A stretch of 64,000 nucleotides of DNA, taken from Saprospiraceae bacterium. GTDB taxonomy: Bacteria; Bacteroidota; Bacteroidia; Chitinophagales; Saprospiraceae. Made by a program: the position numbers and the translations under genes. The notes below the pieces were generated by a model that worked only from the letters and a program-made list of their open reading frames with translations, ran no database searches and was not told the DNA's origin. Shown here piece by piece: positions 41,955-51,968 of the stretch. How positions within the stretch are numbered: position 1 is the first letter of the stretch; the number at the start of each line of letters is the position of its first letter. Location: contig JAQXDE010000016.1 of the NCBI GenBank assembly GCA_029251525.1, positions 124,001 through 188,000 on the forward strand, in the 5' to 3' direction.

Positions 41955-43436
41955 TTGAGACGGTTACTACTTTTGTTTATTTTATTTTCAAATATTTATT
42001 GTTTTAGCCAAAAAAAACCTCGTCTTAATTGGAGTGAAAATTATAAAAAAAAACATGCGGGTGCTATTACTCAAAAAGTACTCGGGAGTAACTCAAAATC
42101 AATATATATTTTAGATTTAGTAGTAGGTAGAGGCAAACAAATTTTATTGGAATACGATTATGAACTCAATCTAGTTCGACAGACTCCATTAAATTTTAAA
42201 TATGAAAGGAAGAAGGTCAAGTTTAAGCGTTTACTTAAAATAAAAGGAGGTAATTATCTGATAGGTATTAGCGAAAATGGAAAGAAGAACAAAAACATTA
42301 TTCACTATTTAGATATGAAAAAGGATTTGGTGAGAGAAAACCTTCAAATTATAGCAACTTATAAATATGATCAAAGTGTTTTTGCTACGTCCGAAAGGGA
42401 CCGAGATGAAGATGCTAGCCTAATTCGAATAAGCCAGGATTCGAGTTTGTTTATTTTTGGACGTTCACTTACCATAAAAGAAAAACCAAAAGAGGAAGAA
42501 GATTACCAATTTTTGGTGTTTAATGATAGAATGGATTTACAATTTAAAAGACAATCCTCTTTTGGGTTAAAAGATAATGATATTGATGTCAAGGATTATG
42601 AAATAAATAATGATGGTGACATATGGGTTACAGGAAAAGTGAAAGGGAATTCTAAAATATACAAATTACCATGTGAAAAAGAATTTGAAGAATTAGCTTT
42701 TTATCCGGAAAAATACGTATCTGAAAAATACAGTTCTATTTAACACAACATCAGACGATTTTTATGTGGCTGGATATTGTATTGATTTGTCAAAAGAGAA
42801 GTTAGAAGGTTGGGCAAAAATTAAAGCCAATACCAAAAAGAGACTTACTGATTTTTTTTAATTAAATATAATAAAAAGGGTAATCTAATTTTTGAAAAAA
42901 AAATATCCTTAACTGATGGGGAATATACCCTTGGGAAATTTGGAATCGCTGAAAGTAGAGAGAAGCGGGATTGTTCCTTTTTAGAAATAAAAAATGTGCT
43001 TGTTAATTATGATAATAATACAATTTCCATAGTGGCTGAACATATTAAAAGGAATTATAAAAAATTAAAACTGATAACTGACTTTATTACAATTACTTCT
43101 TTATCATTTGAAGGTGATTATAATTGGTCAGTAGATATCTCAAAAATATCAAAGCATGATCAATTTTTCAGGTATAAGGGTGTTTCTTATACTTTTGGGT
43201 ATGATTCAAGCGGAGGAATGATTTTGCTGTATCCTAATATTAAAAAAGAAGAGTTTAAAATCTTAGGAATAAAGTATACACCGAATAGTTTTAAAATGTA
43301 TGTTGATGCAACATATCTTAATAAAAATGGGGAAATAGAAGATCAAAGAACAGTTTACGTTTCGAAAAAAAGATTTTATTTTGATTCATACCAATCAAGG
43401 AAGGTAGGTGTATGGTCGTTTACAGCTTTACTGTGA
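41955..43436 (+). pseudogene. Exported protein gene broken by two frameshifts (493 codons if repaired)
   Basis: Three reading-frame pieces form one continuous protein. Piece 1 starts at 41955 with a signal peptide (MRRLLLLFILFSNIYCFSQ) and runs to TAA at 42741-42743. Removing one A from the A5 run near 42724-42728 continues as VLFNTTSDDFYVAGYCIDLS until TAA at 42859-42861. Adding one T to the T8 run at 42852-42859 then gives LIKYNKKGNLIFEKKISLTD, which leads into the last piece (42996-43436 and upstream) ending WSFTALL. Both breaks are at homopolymers. The protein has NGDIWVTGKV- and YEDY-type beta-propeller-like segments, but no family was recognised. A sequencing error is as plausible as true decay. 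Confidence 0.75.
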
Positions 43437-43652
43437 GAATGGTTCAAAGATGAAACTAGGATTAATAAGCTATCCATAATTCACCTTTCGTACGACAATT
43501 CATTAAAAAATAACATTCGGAAACACTAGTTTTGTTCCTTTTTATATTAATTTTGATCTAAGATTTCAAACAACCCTCTAAATAAAACTAGCGAAAACTA
43601 ACTTACCTAAAAATTAACCCATATTTTATCAACCAAACCATAAATTTTTTCT

Positions 43653-44723
43653 ATGAATAAAATTATACCTCTAATCATTTTTACTTTTACTACACTTGGA
43701 ATTTTCGCACAATGCGACGAATTATTTATTTCTGAATATGTCGAAGGATATGGAAATAATAGAGCTTTAGAAATTTATAACCCTACCAATACTGCAATTG
43801 ATTTGTCAGCCTATTCAGTTGGACGATTTTCTAATGGAGGTTCTTCTTACGTGGGAATTGCACTTCCTGCTCAAAACTTAGAACCATACAAAACTTTCGT
43901 AGCGGTTTTAGACAAAAGAGATTCAACTGGAACTGGTTTAGAAACTCCGATCTGGAATGGATACCAATTATGGGATTACTGTACTGATAATGACACAGGA
44001 GATACGTTACTATACGCTGATGGAGATACCATCTTTTGTGTACAATATAATTCAGATGGATTGCATCTTTACGGAACGGAATATAATGAGTGGTTGGATT
44101 TGGAAGGAAAAGCAAATGGATTTTTCTGCCCTGTATACAATGTAAATAATGCCATGTATTTCAATGGGAACGATGCAGTTGCTTTGGTAAAAGGGTTAAC
44201 CGTTAATGGAGACGGTTCAAATGTAATCGATGTTGTAGGAGTGATTGGTGAGGATCCAGGTGATTCTTGGGTTGGTGCCGATGGTGGATGGTTGACCAGA
44301 GACAAAACTTTGGAGAGAAAATCTGATATTCAAATAGGTACTGGTCCGGTTGTCGGAGTAGTGCAAGATACTTTTGCATATGTTGAATATAATATTTGGG
44401 GCAAAAATAGCTTCTATGGGATTGGCGAACATGATTGTACTTGTGATCCTGATTTCATGGTTGCAACGGAGGAATTGAATCAAATTGCATTCAATATTTT
44501 TCCAAATCCAACAATTACTGAATTATGGATTGAAGCAGAGCAAAATATTGAGCGAGTAGAGATTTATAATTTATTAGGAGAAAGAATGCTAGAACAGAAC
44601 TTTGGGACGGACGCATCAAACAGAACGAATATTTTAGTAAAGAAATTAGAAACAGGTATGTATATAATTAGTTTGCTTTTTGATGGTGATCATCAATCTA
44701 CTCAAAAATTTATTAAGCAATAA
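43653..44723 (+). CDS. Lamin-tail-like domain protein with T9SS sorting domain
   Basis: The 356-residue protein has a signal peptide (about residues 1-19). It then shows CDELFISEYVEGYGNNRALE, IYNPTNTAIDLSAYSVGRF and an LEPYKTFVAVLDKRD segment, the Ig-like lamin-tail domain that is common on secreted nucleases and adhesins of Bacteroidota. The middle (about 140-270) is Cys- and Gly-rich. The last 80 residues are a T9SS type A sorting domain (FNIFPNPTITELWIEAEQ, LLGERMLEQN, LETGMYIISLLF). It lies before a TonB-dependent receptor and a phospholipase-D-like T9SS protein, in the same direction. Confidence 0.85.
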   Translation: MNKIIPLIIFTFTTLGIFAQCDELFISEYVEGYGNNRALEIYNPTNTAIDLSAYSVGRFSNGGSSYVGIALPAQNLEPYKTFVAVLDKRDSTGTGLETPIWNGYQLWDYCTDNDTGDTLLYADGDTIFCVQYNSDGLHLYGTEYNEWLDLEGKANGFFCPVYNVNNAMYFNGNDAVALVKGLTVNGDGSNVIDVVGVIGEDPGDSWVGADGGWLTRDKTLERKSDIQIGTGPVVGVVQDTFAYVEYNIWGKNSFYGIGEHDCTCDPDFMVATEELNQIAFNIFPNPTITELWIEAEQNIERVEIYNLLGERMLEQNFGTDASNRTNILVKKLETGMYIISLLFDGDHQSTQKFIKQ

Positions 44724-44746
44724 TAAATTTTTATTGTAAAAATAGG

Positions 44747-44820
44747 AAAGGAGTTTTCACAGAGTTACACGGAGTTTTTTTTAAAAAAATGTTATTCCAA
44801 TCTCTGAGAAAACTCCTTTT
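44747..44820 (+). terminator. Long-loop hairpin after the lamin-tail gene
   Basis: AAAGGAGTTTTC (44747-44758) pairs with GAAAACTCCTTT (44808-44819) around a 49-base loop that contains CACAGAGTTACACGGAG (44759-44775). The right arm ends in T. It may be a terminator or an attenuator before the TonB gene. Confidence 0.5.
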
Positions 44821-44877
44821 TAACGAAATTAAGATTTTATCATTTATAATTTTGAACCAAGAAATACCTTCGTGACT

Positions 44878-47709
44878 ATGAATAAAAATTACATTTTTAC
44901 CTTTCTTTTTCTATGGGTTTCTTTATCTCTTTTTTCACAAAATACTTTAAACGGAATTCTATTAGACTCAGAAACGGGAGAGGAATTAATTGGAGTGAAT
45001 ATCATTTATTCTGAGGGAGGAACTACTTCAGAGTATGATGGAAGTTATAGTTTAGATTTGCCTAAAGGTGATTATGAGATTACTTTTTCTTATGTAGGTT
45101 ACCGGACTGTAATCAGGAATATCACTATGAAATCCGATCCAATCGAGTTGGATTTGAGAATGAACTCTGGAGAAATTTTGACTCAGGTAAATGTAACGGC
45201 AGATATTGCGATTGAGAGAAAAACCCCAGTCGCATTTTCAAATATCCCAACATTGAAGTTACAAGAAGAATTAGCTGCTCAAGATATTCCGATGATTTTA
45301 AATTCAACTCCAGGTGCATACGCAACTGCCTCTGGAGGTGGAGATGGTGATGCAAGAATCACAATTCGTGGATTTAACCAAAGAAATGTAGCAGTAATGT
45401 TAGATGGGATTCCTGTAAATGATATGGAGAATGGGTGGGTCTATTGGTCTAATTGGTTTGGATTGGATTTGGTGACAAAAACGATGCAAGTTCAACGTGG
45501 TTTAGGAGCTTCAAAATTAGCGATACCTTCTGTCGGAGGAACGATAAATATTTTAACTAAAGGAATTGATGCAAAACGAGGTGGGAGTGTAAAACAAGAA
45601 TATGGAAATAATGGATACTTACGAACTACCTTTGGGTTGACTACAGGAAGAATGAACAATGGTTGGGGGATTTCCTTAGCGGGATCTTACAAACAAGGTA
45701 ATGGGTGGGTTGATGGAACTTTTACAAAAGGATATTTTTATTATTTAAGATTGGATAAACAAATTGGAAAACACTTGATTAGTTTTTCAGGCTTTGGTGC
45801 GCCACAAGAACATGGGCAGAGACCTTTTACACAAGCAATTGCAAAGTATAGTGAGAAAAAGGCAATAGAGTTAGGTATACCTCAAGATAAAATTGATCCA
45901 TTGGAAAATTTGAAAGATAATGGTTTACGGTATAATGAATACTACGGTGAATTGAATGGGGAGTTTGTTAATTCAAGTGTAAATTATTACCATAAACCAC
46001 AATTTAGTGCGAAACATTCTTGGCAGGCGTCTGAGAAGTTTTTCCTCTCTAATGTTGCTTATTTGTCAATTGGAAATGGGGGAGGAGCAAGAGTTAATAG
46101 CCGTATTTATGATGAAAATGGTCAAATGGATTTAACTCGAATGTATGATATAAATACCACTCCCACGATTTTTAAGGAAGATGGTAAATCTGAATACTTT
46201 CTTCGTTCAAGTGTTAATAATCATTTTTGGGTAGGAGTGCTTTCTACATTTAAATATGATGCCTCCGAAAATGTTTCATTTTCAGGTGGTATTGATTTAC
46301 GTCAATATGAAGGAGGTCATTATCGAACTGCTTATGATTTGATGGGAGGTGATTTTATTATTGAAGATCGAAATTCTAGAATAGATAATCAAGAAACTAG
46401 ACTAGTAAAAGGAGATAAGTTTGGTTATAATTATAATGGGTTTGTTAGATGGGGCGGAATTTTTGGTTTAATGGAATACTCCAAAAACAAGCTAAGCACA
46501 TTTGTAAACGTGTCAACTGCAGCAACTGGCTACAAGCAGATAGATTACCTTTGGGATAAAGAAATTACTATTGATGGAGAGAAGAGATTTGTTGGTTATT
46601 ATGATGAAGATGGTGCAGCAGATATTTTAGAAAGGGTAGTGGTAGATGGAAATACCATGTACACCGTCGATTCACCATCCTTAGAATCACTTTCTTATGC
46701 AGAGGCAAATGGATTAACAGTTGATTCTACCTCAGCAAAAAATCAAACAATTGATTATATTTGGAAGCCGACCTTTACTGTTAAAACTGGAGCTTCCTAT
46801 AATATAAATGACAATCACAGAGTGTTTGGGAATCTAGGTTATTTTACTCGTGCACCCAGATACAATAATGTGATTTCAAGAATATATCAAAATCGAAATC
46901 CTATTGAGGATGGAAGTGGAGCTACTATAGGTTGGGTAGAAGAAGCTGGAAAGGTGGTAGAAACTGCAAATTCTGAAAATGAAAAAGTGTACGCACTTGA
47001 GTTGGGTTATGGATTTAAAAGTCCAAAATTATCTGCTAATTTAAATGGTTATTATACCGTATGGGATAATAAACCATTAGATCGATTACCAACTGTTTTG
47101 GAAGATCCTTCTGATCCAGAATCACCAAGAATTCCAATTAATGTTTCTGGAATATCTGCTTTGCACAAAGGACTTGAATTAGATTTTGCATTTAGAGTTA
47201 ATAAAAAGTTAACGATCGAAGGTTTAGCTTCATTGGGAGATTGGATTTGGAATTCAGCTGCAGAAACACTTCTACCAAATGGATTTATCTATGACTTTGA
47301 TGCCAAAGGAGTTCATGTGGGGGATGCTGCACAAACGCAGTTTGGGGGAATGATTAGATACGAGCCAATTAAGGGACTTTATGTAAAAGCTAAAGTAACT
47401 TATTTCGGAAGGAACTATGCGAGTTTCGCACCTGAGTCCCTTCGTGGAGACGATTCAGGAAGAGAATCATGGCAGTTGCCTGATTACACTCTATTTGATT
47501 TCCATACTGGTTATCGATTTAGAGTAAAAGGATTGAGATTTAGTTTGAGGTTTAATGTTTTAAATATTTTGGATAGCGTTTACTTAAGTGATGCTCGAAA
47601 TAATGATTCATTTGTTACTTCAAATAACAACGGATTTAATGCCCAATCCGCTTCTGTTCATTTTGGACAAGGAAGAAGGTGGAGTACTGGTTTAACAGTT
47701 TCTTTTTAA
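44878..47709 (+). CDS. TonB-dependent outer-membrane receptor
   Basis: With ATG 44878 the protein has 943 residues (a GTG two codons upstream is less likely). A signal peptide (1-20) is followed by a carboxypeptidase-regulatory-like domain (about 22-105: LNGILLDSETGEELIGVNI, SYVGYRTVIRNI), a plug domain (about 115-225: ITIRGFNQRNVAVMLDGIPV, ASKLAIPSVGGTINILT) and a barrel of about 700 residues ending in LTVSF with the terminal Phe. It imports a large ligand with energy from TonB. No SusD-like partner is adjacent, so it is not a typical polysaccharide locus. TAATTTTG at 44847 is a candidate -7 element 31 bases before the ATG. Confidence 0.95.
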   Translation: MNKNYIFTFLFLWVSLSLFSQNTLNGILLDSETGEELIGVNIIYSEGGTTSEYDGSYSLDLPKGDYEITFSYVGYRTVIRNITMKSDPIELDLRMNSGEILTQVNVTADIAIERKTPVAFSNIPTLKLQEELAAQDIPMILNSTPGAYATASGGGDGDARITIRGFNQRNVAVMLDGIPVNDMENGWVYWSNWFGLDLVTKTMQVQRGLGASKLAIPSVGGTINILTKGIDAKRGGSVKQEYGNNGYLRTTFGLTTGRMNNGWGISLAGSYKQGNGWVDGTFTKGYFYYLRLDKQIGKHLISFSGFGAPQEHGQRPFTQAIAKYSEKKAIELGIPQDKIDPLENLKDNGLRYNEYYGELNGEFVNSSVNYYHKPQFSAKHSWQASEKFFLSNVAYLSIGNGGGARVNSRIYDENGQMDLTRMYDINTTPTIFKEDGKSEYFLRSSVNNHFWVGVLSTFKYDASENVSFSGGIDLRQYEGGHYRTAYDLMGGDFIIEDRNSRIDNQETRLVKGDKFGYNYNGFVRWGGIFGLMEYSKNKLSTFVNVSTAATGYKQIDYLWDKEITIDGEKRFVGYYDEDGAADILERVVVDGNTMYTVDSPSLESLSYAEANGLTVDSTSAKNQTIDYIWKPTFTVKTGASYNINDNHRVFGNLGYFTRAPRYNNVISRIYQNRNPIEDGSGATIGWVEEAGKVVETANSENEKVYALELGYGFKSPKLSANLNGYYTVWDNKPLDRLPTVLEDPSDPESPRIPINVSGISALHKGLELDFAFRVNKKLTIEGLASLGDWIWNSAAETLLPNGFIYDFDAKGVHVGDAAQTQFGGMIRYEPIKGLYVKAKVTYFGRNYASFAPESLRGDDSGRESWQLPDYTLFDFHTGYRFRVKGLRFSLRFNVLNILDSVYLSDARNNDSFVTSNNNGFNAQSASVHFGQGRRWSTGLTVSF

Positions 47710-47775
47710 AAATAAACAAATTTGAATAGGAAGATAACAATTGACTTATCTCCGTTCGCATAAAATATAAATAAA

Positions 47776-49959
47776 ATGAGAAAAATATTTGTAATCACCT
47801 TGTTATTATTTTTTCAAATTACTTCTCAGTTCGCTCAAACTGATATCGCTGATGCACGAACTTATGCAGAAGGATTAGGTGTAACGGTAACTGGAATTGT
47901 AACAAATGATGATGAGTTAGGACCTATTCGATATATTCAAGATGCCACTGGAGGAATTCCATTTTATGATCCAACCATTGCTGATTTATTAAATACTGGC
48001 GATGAAGTGACAGTTACTGGCGAGATTGGTTTTTTTAATGGATTAAAACAAGTGGTAAGTGTTGTAGATTATACGATTAACTCTACAGGCAATGCATTAC
48101 CCGCATCTCAGTTAGTTACGCCTAATCAATTAAATGAGAATACAGAGGCAGAAATAGTAACCATAAATAATGTGGTTTTTTCTGATGGAGGAGGAGGATC
48201 TCAATTTACTGGGAATACTACTTTTGGTTTTACATCAAATGGAGAAGCAGCAGTGATTTATGTTCGAACTGGGAGTCCACTTGTTGGGTTTACTATTCCT
48301 CAAACACCTATAAATTTGACTGGGATTGTATCCCAATATAATGGTACATACCAAGTTTTGCCTAGAGGTGAAGCAGATATCGATGGTAATTTTGTTGATA
48401 ATATTAAACAGGCAAATATAACTAAGACCAGTTTTGATATTTCTTGGGAATCAAATTTTGCAGGAAGTTCTAACTTGAAGTTTGGAACTGATCCAACTAA
48501 TTTGACTCAAGAAATTAATAATGGAGGTTCAACAACTTTTCATTCCATTTCATTAACAGGTTTGGATGCAACTACTTTTTATTATGTTCAAGTTTCAACT
48601 GAAAATGGGACAAACCAAGCTCAAAGTGCAATTCGAATTTTTTCTACTGAATCTAATTCGACTGGTGAGATGAAAATATTTTTCAATAGAGCAGTTGATA
48701 ATTCAGTCTCAACAGGCGTCGATGCAATCTATAAGCCAGGTTCAGAGATTATCGGTGAGATTGTAAACCTAATTGACAACGCACAAACTTCAGTAGATAT
48801 GTGCGTTTACAATATCAATCAATTATCAATTGTGGTTGCCTTAAATGCAGCGATCACTCGAGGTGTTGTGGTTCGATATATTGCAAATAGTGGAACTCTG
48901 AATAGTGCTTTAGATGGTAGCATTGTTCCTGTAGAATTCCCAAATTTGAAGTTAAATGGTTCAGCTTTGATGCATAATAAATTCATGATTATCGATCAAG
49001 ATTCTGAAGATGGATCTTGGGTAATGTCTGGTTCTATGAATATGACAAGTAACAATATTAGTGATGACTTTAATAATATTTTATTTGTTCAAGATCAATC
49101 ATTAGCTAAATCATATACTTTGGAGTTCAATGAAATGTGGGGTGGTGATGGCCCAAGCCCAAATATTTTTTCAGTCAAAGTTGGAGATCAAAAGACAGAC
49201 AATACTCCTCATAACTTTATTATTGGTGGTGATTTAGTTGAGAGTTATTTTTCTCCTTCAGATAATACCACAAATGCTATAGCAGGAAGTCTTTTGACTG
49301 CAGACAATGATGTCCAATTCGCAGTTCTTTCTTTCACGATGAATGATATGAGGGACGCTTTGATTAATAGAAATAACAATGGAGTTGACGTAAGAGGTTT
49401 GATTGAAAATATTAATGATATTGGTGGAGATTATGATGCACTTGTCGCAGCAGGTGTTAATGTTAAAGCACATCCTGAGACTTATGATATTCATCATAAG
49501 TACGCTATAATAGATGCCAATGATCCTGCTTCAGATCCTCAAGTAGTAACTGGTTCTCACAATTGGTCAGCTGGTGCTGAGAATTCCAATGACGAAAATA
49601 CATTAATTATTCACAGTCCAATTGTTGCCAATATATTTCTTCAAGAATTTGAGGCGCGTTGGGATGGACTCCTAGAAAGCGTAAAAGGAGTAGAATCAAT
49701 TCCAGGATTTGATGTTCAAATTTTACCAAATCCAGTTCAAAATATTGCGACAATCCAGATGGATTCAGAAAAAACCAATGATGTTGTTTTGACACTTTGG
49801 ACAATAGATGGCCAACAACTACAATCCAGGATATTGAGAAAAGTAAATGGAAAAGAATTGGTAGAAATTGATGTGAATAATTATCCAAGTGGAAATTATT
49901 TAGTGACTTTTCAAGTTGGGAATGCGATTACTGCAAAACAAATGGTTATTCAGAACTAA
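47776..49959 (+). CDS. Secreted phospholipase-D-like protein with T9SS sorting domain
   Basis: The 727-residue protein has a signal peptide (1-20), an OB-fold or DUF5689-like region (about 22-205), a fibronectin-III-like domain (about 208-298) and two phosphodiesterase lobes. Both HKD motifs are complete: H400-x-K402-x4-D407 followed by GSMN, and H573-x-K575-x4-D580 followed by GSHN. The last 75 residues are a type A T9SS sorting domain (FDVQILPNPVQNIATIQM, YPSGNYLVTF). It should cleave phosphodiester bonds outside the cell: phospholipid, nucleic acid or teichoic substrate is undecided. It lies 66 bases behind the TonB-dependent receptor gene. Confidence 0.9.
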   Translation: MRKIFVITLLLFFQITSQFAQTDIADARTYAEGLGVTVTGIVTNDDELGPIRYIQDATGGIPFYDPTIADLLNTGDEVTVTGEIGFFNGLKQVVSVVDYTINSTGNALPASQLVTPNQLNENTEAEIVTINNVVFSDGGGGSQFTGNTTFGFTSNGEAAVIYVRTGSPLVGFTIPQTPINLTGIVSQYNGTYQVLPRGEADIDGNFVDNIKQANITKTSFDISWESNFAGSSNLKFGTDPTNLTQEINNGGSTTFHSISLTGLDATTFYYVQVSTENGTNQAQSAIRIFSTESNSTGEMKIFFNRAVDNSVSTGVDAIYKPGSEIIGEIVNLIDNAQTSVDMCVYNINQLSIVVALNAAITRGVVVRYIANSGTLNSALDGSIVPVEFPNLKLNGSALMHNKFMIIDQDSEDGSWVMSGSMNMTSNNISDDFNNILFVQDQSLAKSYTLEFNEMWGGDGPSPNIFSVKVGDQKTDNTPHNFIIGGDLVESYFSPSDNTTNAIAGSLLTADNDVQFAVLSFTMNDMRDALINRNNNGVDVRGLIENINDIGGDYDALVAAGVNVKAHPETYDIHHKYAIIDANDPASDPQVVTGSHNWSAGAENSNDENTLIIHSPIVANIFLQEFEARWDGLLESVKGVESIPGFDVQILPNPVQNIATIQMDSEKTNDVVLTLWTIDGQQLQSRILRKVNGKELVEIDVNNYPSGNYLVTFQVGNAITAKQMVIQN

Positions 49960-49980
49960 CTACTTTTCAATAAGCAAAGG

Positions 49981-50016
49981 AAGTCGTATCAATTATTTTG
50001 GTACGACTTTTTTTAT
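49981..50016 (+). terminator. Terminator after the phospholipase-D-like gene
   Basis: AAGTCGTATC (49981-49990) pairs with GGTACGACTT (50000-50009), one G-U pair, with a T7 tail. Confidence 0.88.
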
Positions 50017-51359
50017 TCCCCTTCAAATATAAATGGTATTTCAGTTTCTCTCATTTTTCCTTCTTCATTTTTGTAATGGGATTTTAATTTGAGAATATTT
50101 TCCATTGGAAAACAATCTTTTGTTGGAATGTAGGTGAGGAATCCAATCGTACCATTTATTGGATGGTGGTGTTGATAGTATTTTAAATCAGTTATGATTG
50201 TTCCATTGAGTGATATTTCAAAATATTTATTACTACAATTTACCTTATATTTTGTTGAGGCAAGTCTTTTTTCATTTTTAGTCATTTCCTTATCCTCAAC
50301 GTATTCACCACATAATATATCTGCAAAAGATTGTTCGCGGTTAAGCCAAGGAATAAACAATTTGATAGTTGCTCCATCGATAATGTCAGATTGAATAAAA
50401 GGGGTTAATAAAGTAGTTTTTTTGGGGAAAAGATTTTCATATTTTGTTGCTTTTATATGTGATGAATTTGTTCGATAGCTAAAATAGTTTTCTTGTTGGA
50501 AGTATGTCATATTGCTTTTTTTTAATAGCGGAAAAACTAAAAGTATGGCAAAAACAAAAGTGAAAACGGAAACAAGGGCAGTCAGAGATAAGAGGGAAGT
50601 CTTTTTACTTTTAGAATTAGTCATAAAGATCATTGAGATATAGCTGATTGGTCTCATTGCAAATAGGTAAACTATCTTCCCAAATAATTGAGTAAAAGGA
50701 AAATGAATTTTTTGAACCCACAGTTTATTTCTTAGGCTTTTTGAATTCAACAAACTAGCGAATAAAGAAAATAAAAAGAAAATTCCTCCTAATATTAAGA
50801 CTATTCTTAAAATATTGAAGGATGGGAAAAGAAAGTTGATGAAGGTTGCAATAATTATAATGAGACTAAGTGTAATACTTATCATGATCATCACAATTGC
50901 AATTGAGGAACTAGATGCAAAAATTGTACTGCAAAGGTCATCTAATTTTTTATTAAATAGATTTACATCAGGATATTCTTTTAAGAATTTTTTCATGTAA
51001 TCCTTCGAGAAAAAATCCTGGTCAGGATTGATTCCATTAGGATAAACAGAGACTAAACCGAGCATTCCTATCCATAAAGCTCTTAAAATTAAGTGCGCAA
51101 TAAAACTAAATATTAAAATAGTTGCTGCGAAATAAGGATAGATAAAAAGGAAAAAGAAAACCTCCATATATTCTTCTGAAAAATTAAATAGACAATAATC
51201 TACCAAATTGTTTAAAAGTGAGGGTAATTGCAATGAACCGAATATTGCTAATCCTGAAATAACTAATTCTGCTTGCCAACTTTGAGTTTCAAGTGCTCGT
51301 AACCATTTTGGTTTTTTTTTAGTTGAAATATTTGATTCGATAACTTTTTTACCTTTCAT
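50013..51359 (-). CDS. Multi-pass membrane protein of unknown function
   Basis: With ATG 51359 the product has 448 residues; a longer form from 51485 would start with 42 basic residues that look untranslated. Hydrophobic segments occur at about 28-50, 62-90, 140-175, 182-200, 217-240 and 260-280. The N-terminal segment LETQSWQAELVISGLAIFGS and the YPNGINPDQDFFSKDYMKKF loop are distinctive. The last 170 residues are soluble and beta-rich with a NTIITDLKYYQHHHP-type segment. I do not recognise a family. It diverges from the GNAT gene, whose ATG is 131 bases away, and its own end overlaps the terminator of the phospholipase-D-like gene. Confidence 0.7.
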   Translation of the reverse strand: MKGKKVIESNISTKKKPKWLRALETQSWQAELVISGLAIFGSLQLPSLLNNLVDYCLFNFSEEYMEVFFFLFIYPYFAATILIFSFIAHLILRALWIGMLGLVSVYPNGINPDQDFFSKDYMKKFLKEYPDVNLFNKKLDDLCSTIFASSSSIAIVMIMISITLSLIIIIATFINFLFPSFNILRIVLILGGIFFLFSLFASLLNSKSLRNKLWVQKIHFPFTQLFGKIVYLFAMRPISYISMIFMTNSKSKKTSLLSLTALVSVFTFVFAILLVFPLLKKSNMTYFQQENYFSYRTNSSHIKATKYENLFPKKTTLLTPFIQSDIIDGATIKLFIPWLNREQSFADILCGEYVEDKEMTKNEKRLASTKYKVNCSNKYFEISLNGTIITDLKYYQHHHPINGTIGFLTYIPTKDCFPMENILKLKSHYKNEEGKMRETEIPFIFEGE

Positions 51360-51490
51360 ACTTTTAATTTTTGTAAAAATAAATAAGAATATTAATTTTT
51401 TTTTTGAAAAAACATTAAAACTCTTTTCTTTCTTTTTTTGTCCAAAGCTGAGATTGATTAGCTTTGTGTCATATTTTTTAATCAATATTT

Positions 51491-51952
51491 ATGAAAATTA
51501 TCCAAGCTGAATTAACTCAACTCACTGAAGTGATTGATTTGTTTGATGCATACAGGGTGTGGTATGGAAAAGAATCGAATAAAGAAATGGCTAGGGAGTT
51601 TTTGACCGAAAGAATTAAAAATAGAGAATCAATTATATATGCTTGTGAAAATGATGAAGGTAAAATAATTGGATTCACTCAATTGTACCCTATTTTCTCC
51701 TCTACTCGTATGAAAAGGATGTGGTTGTTGAATGATCTTTTTGTTGATCCTGGTTTTCGAGGACATGGTATATCCAAAATACTGATAAATCAGGCTAAAG
51801 ATTTATGCAAAAGTACCCAAGCATGTGGTGTGCTTTTGGAAACTGAAACAAACAATGAGATTGGAAATAGTTTATATCCTTCAATTGGATTTGAATTGGA
51901 GGAAAACAATTTTTACTTTTGGACCAATTCAAAATTAGAAAAAAAAACTTAG
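51491..51952 (+). CDS. GNAT family N-acetyltransferase
   Basis: The 153-residue protein has the GNAT acetyl-CoA fold: strand 4 and pyrophosphate loop LNDLFVDPGFRGHGISKILI (the RGxGxxK/L type), a C-terminal half with GVLLETETNNEIGNSLYPSI and GFELEENNFYFW, the usual beta-6/beta-7 signature. The acceptor (antibiotic, amine or protein) cannot be told. It starts at ATG 51491, and arginine deiminase begins 16 bases after its stop, so the two genes are probably co-transcribed. Confidence 0.87.
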   Translation: MKIIQAELTQLTEVIDLFDAYRVWYGKESNKEMAREFLTERIKNRESIIYACENDEGKIIGFTQLYPIFSSTRMKRMWLLNDLFVDPGFRGHGISKILINQAKDLCKSTQACGVLLETETNNEIGNSLYPSIGFELEENNFYFWTNSKLEKKT

Positions 51953-51968
51953 CCAAATAATATAGAAT

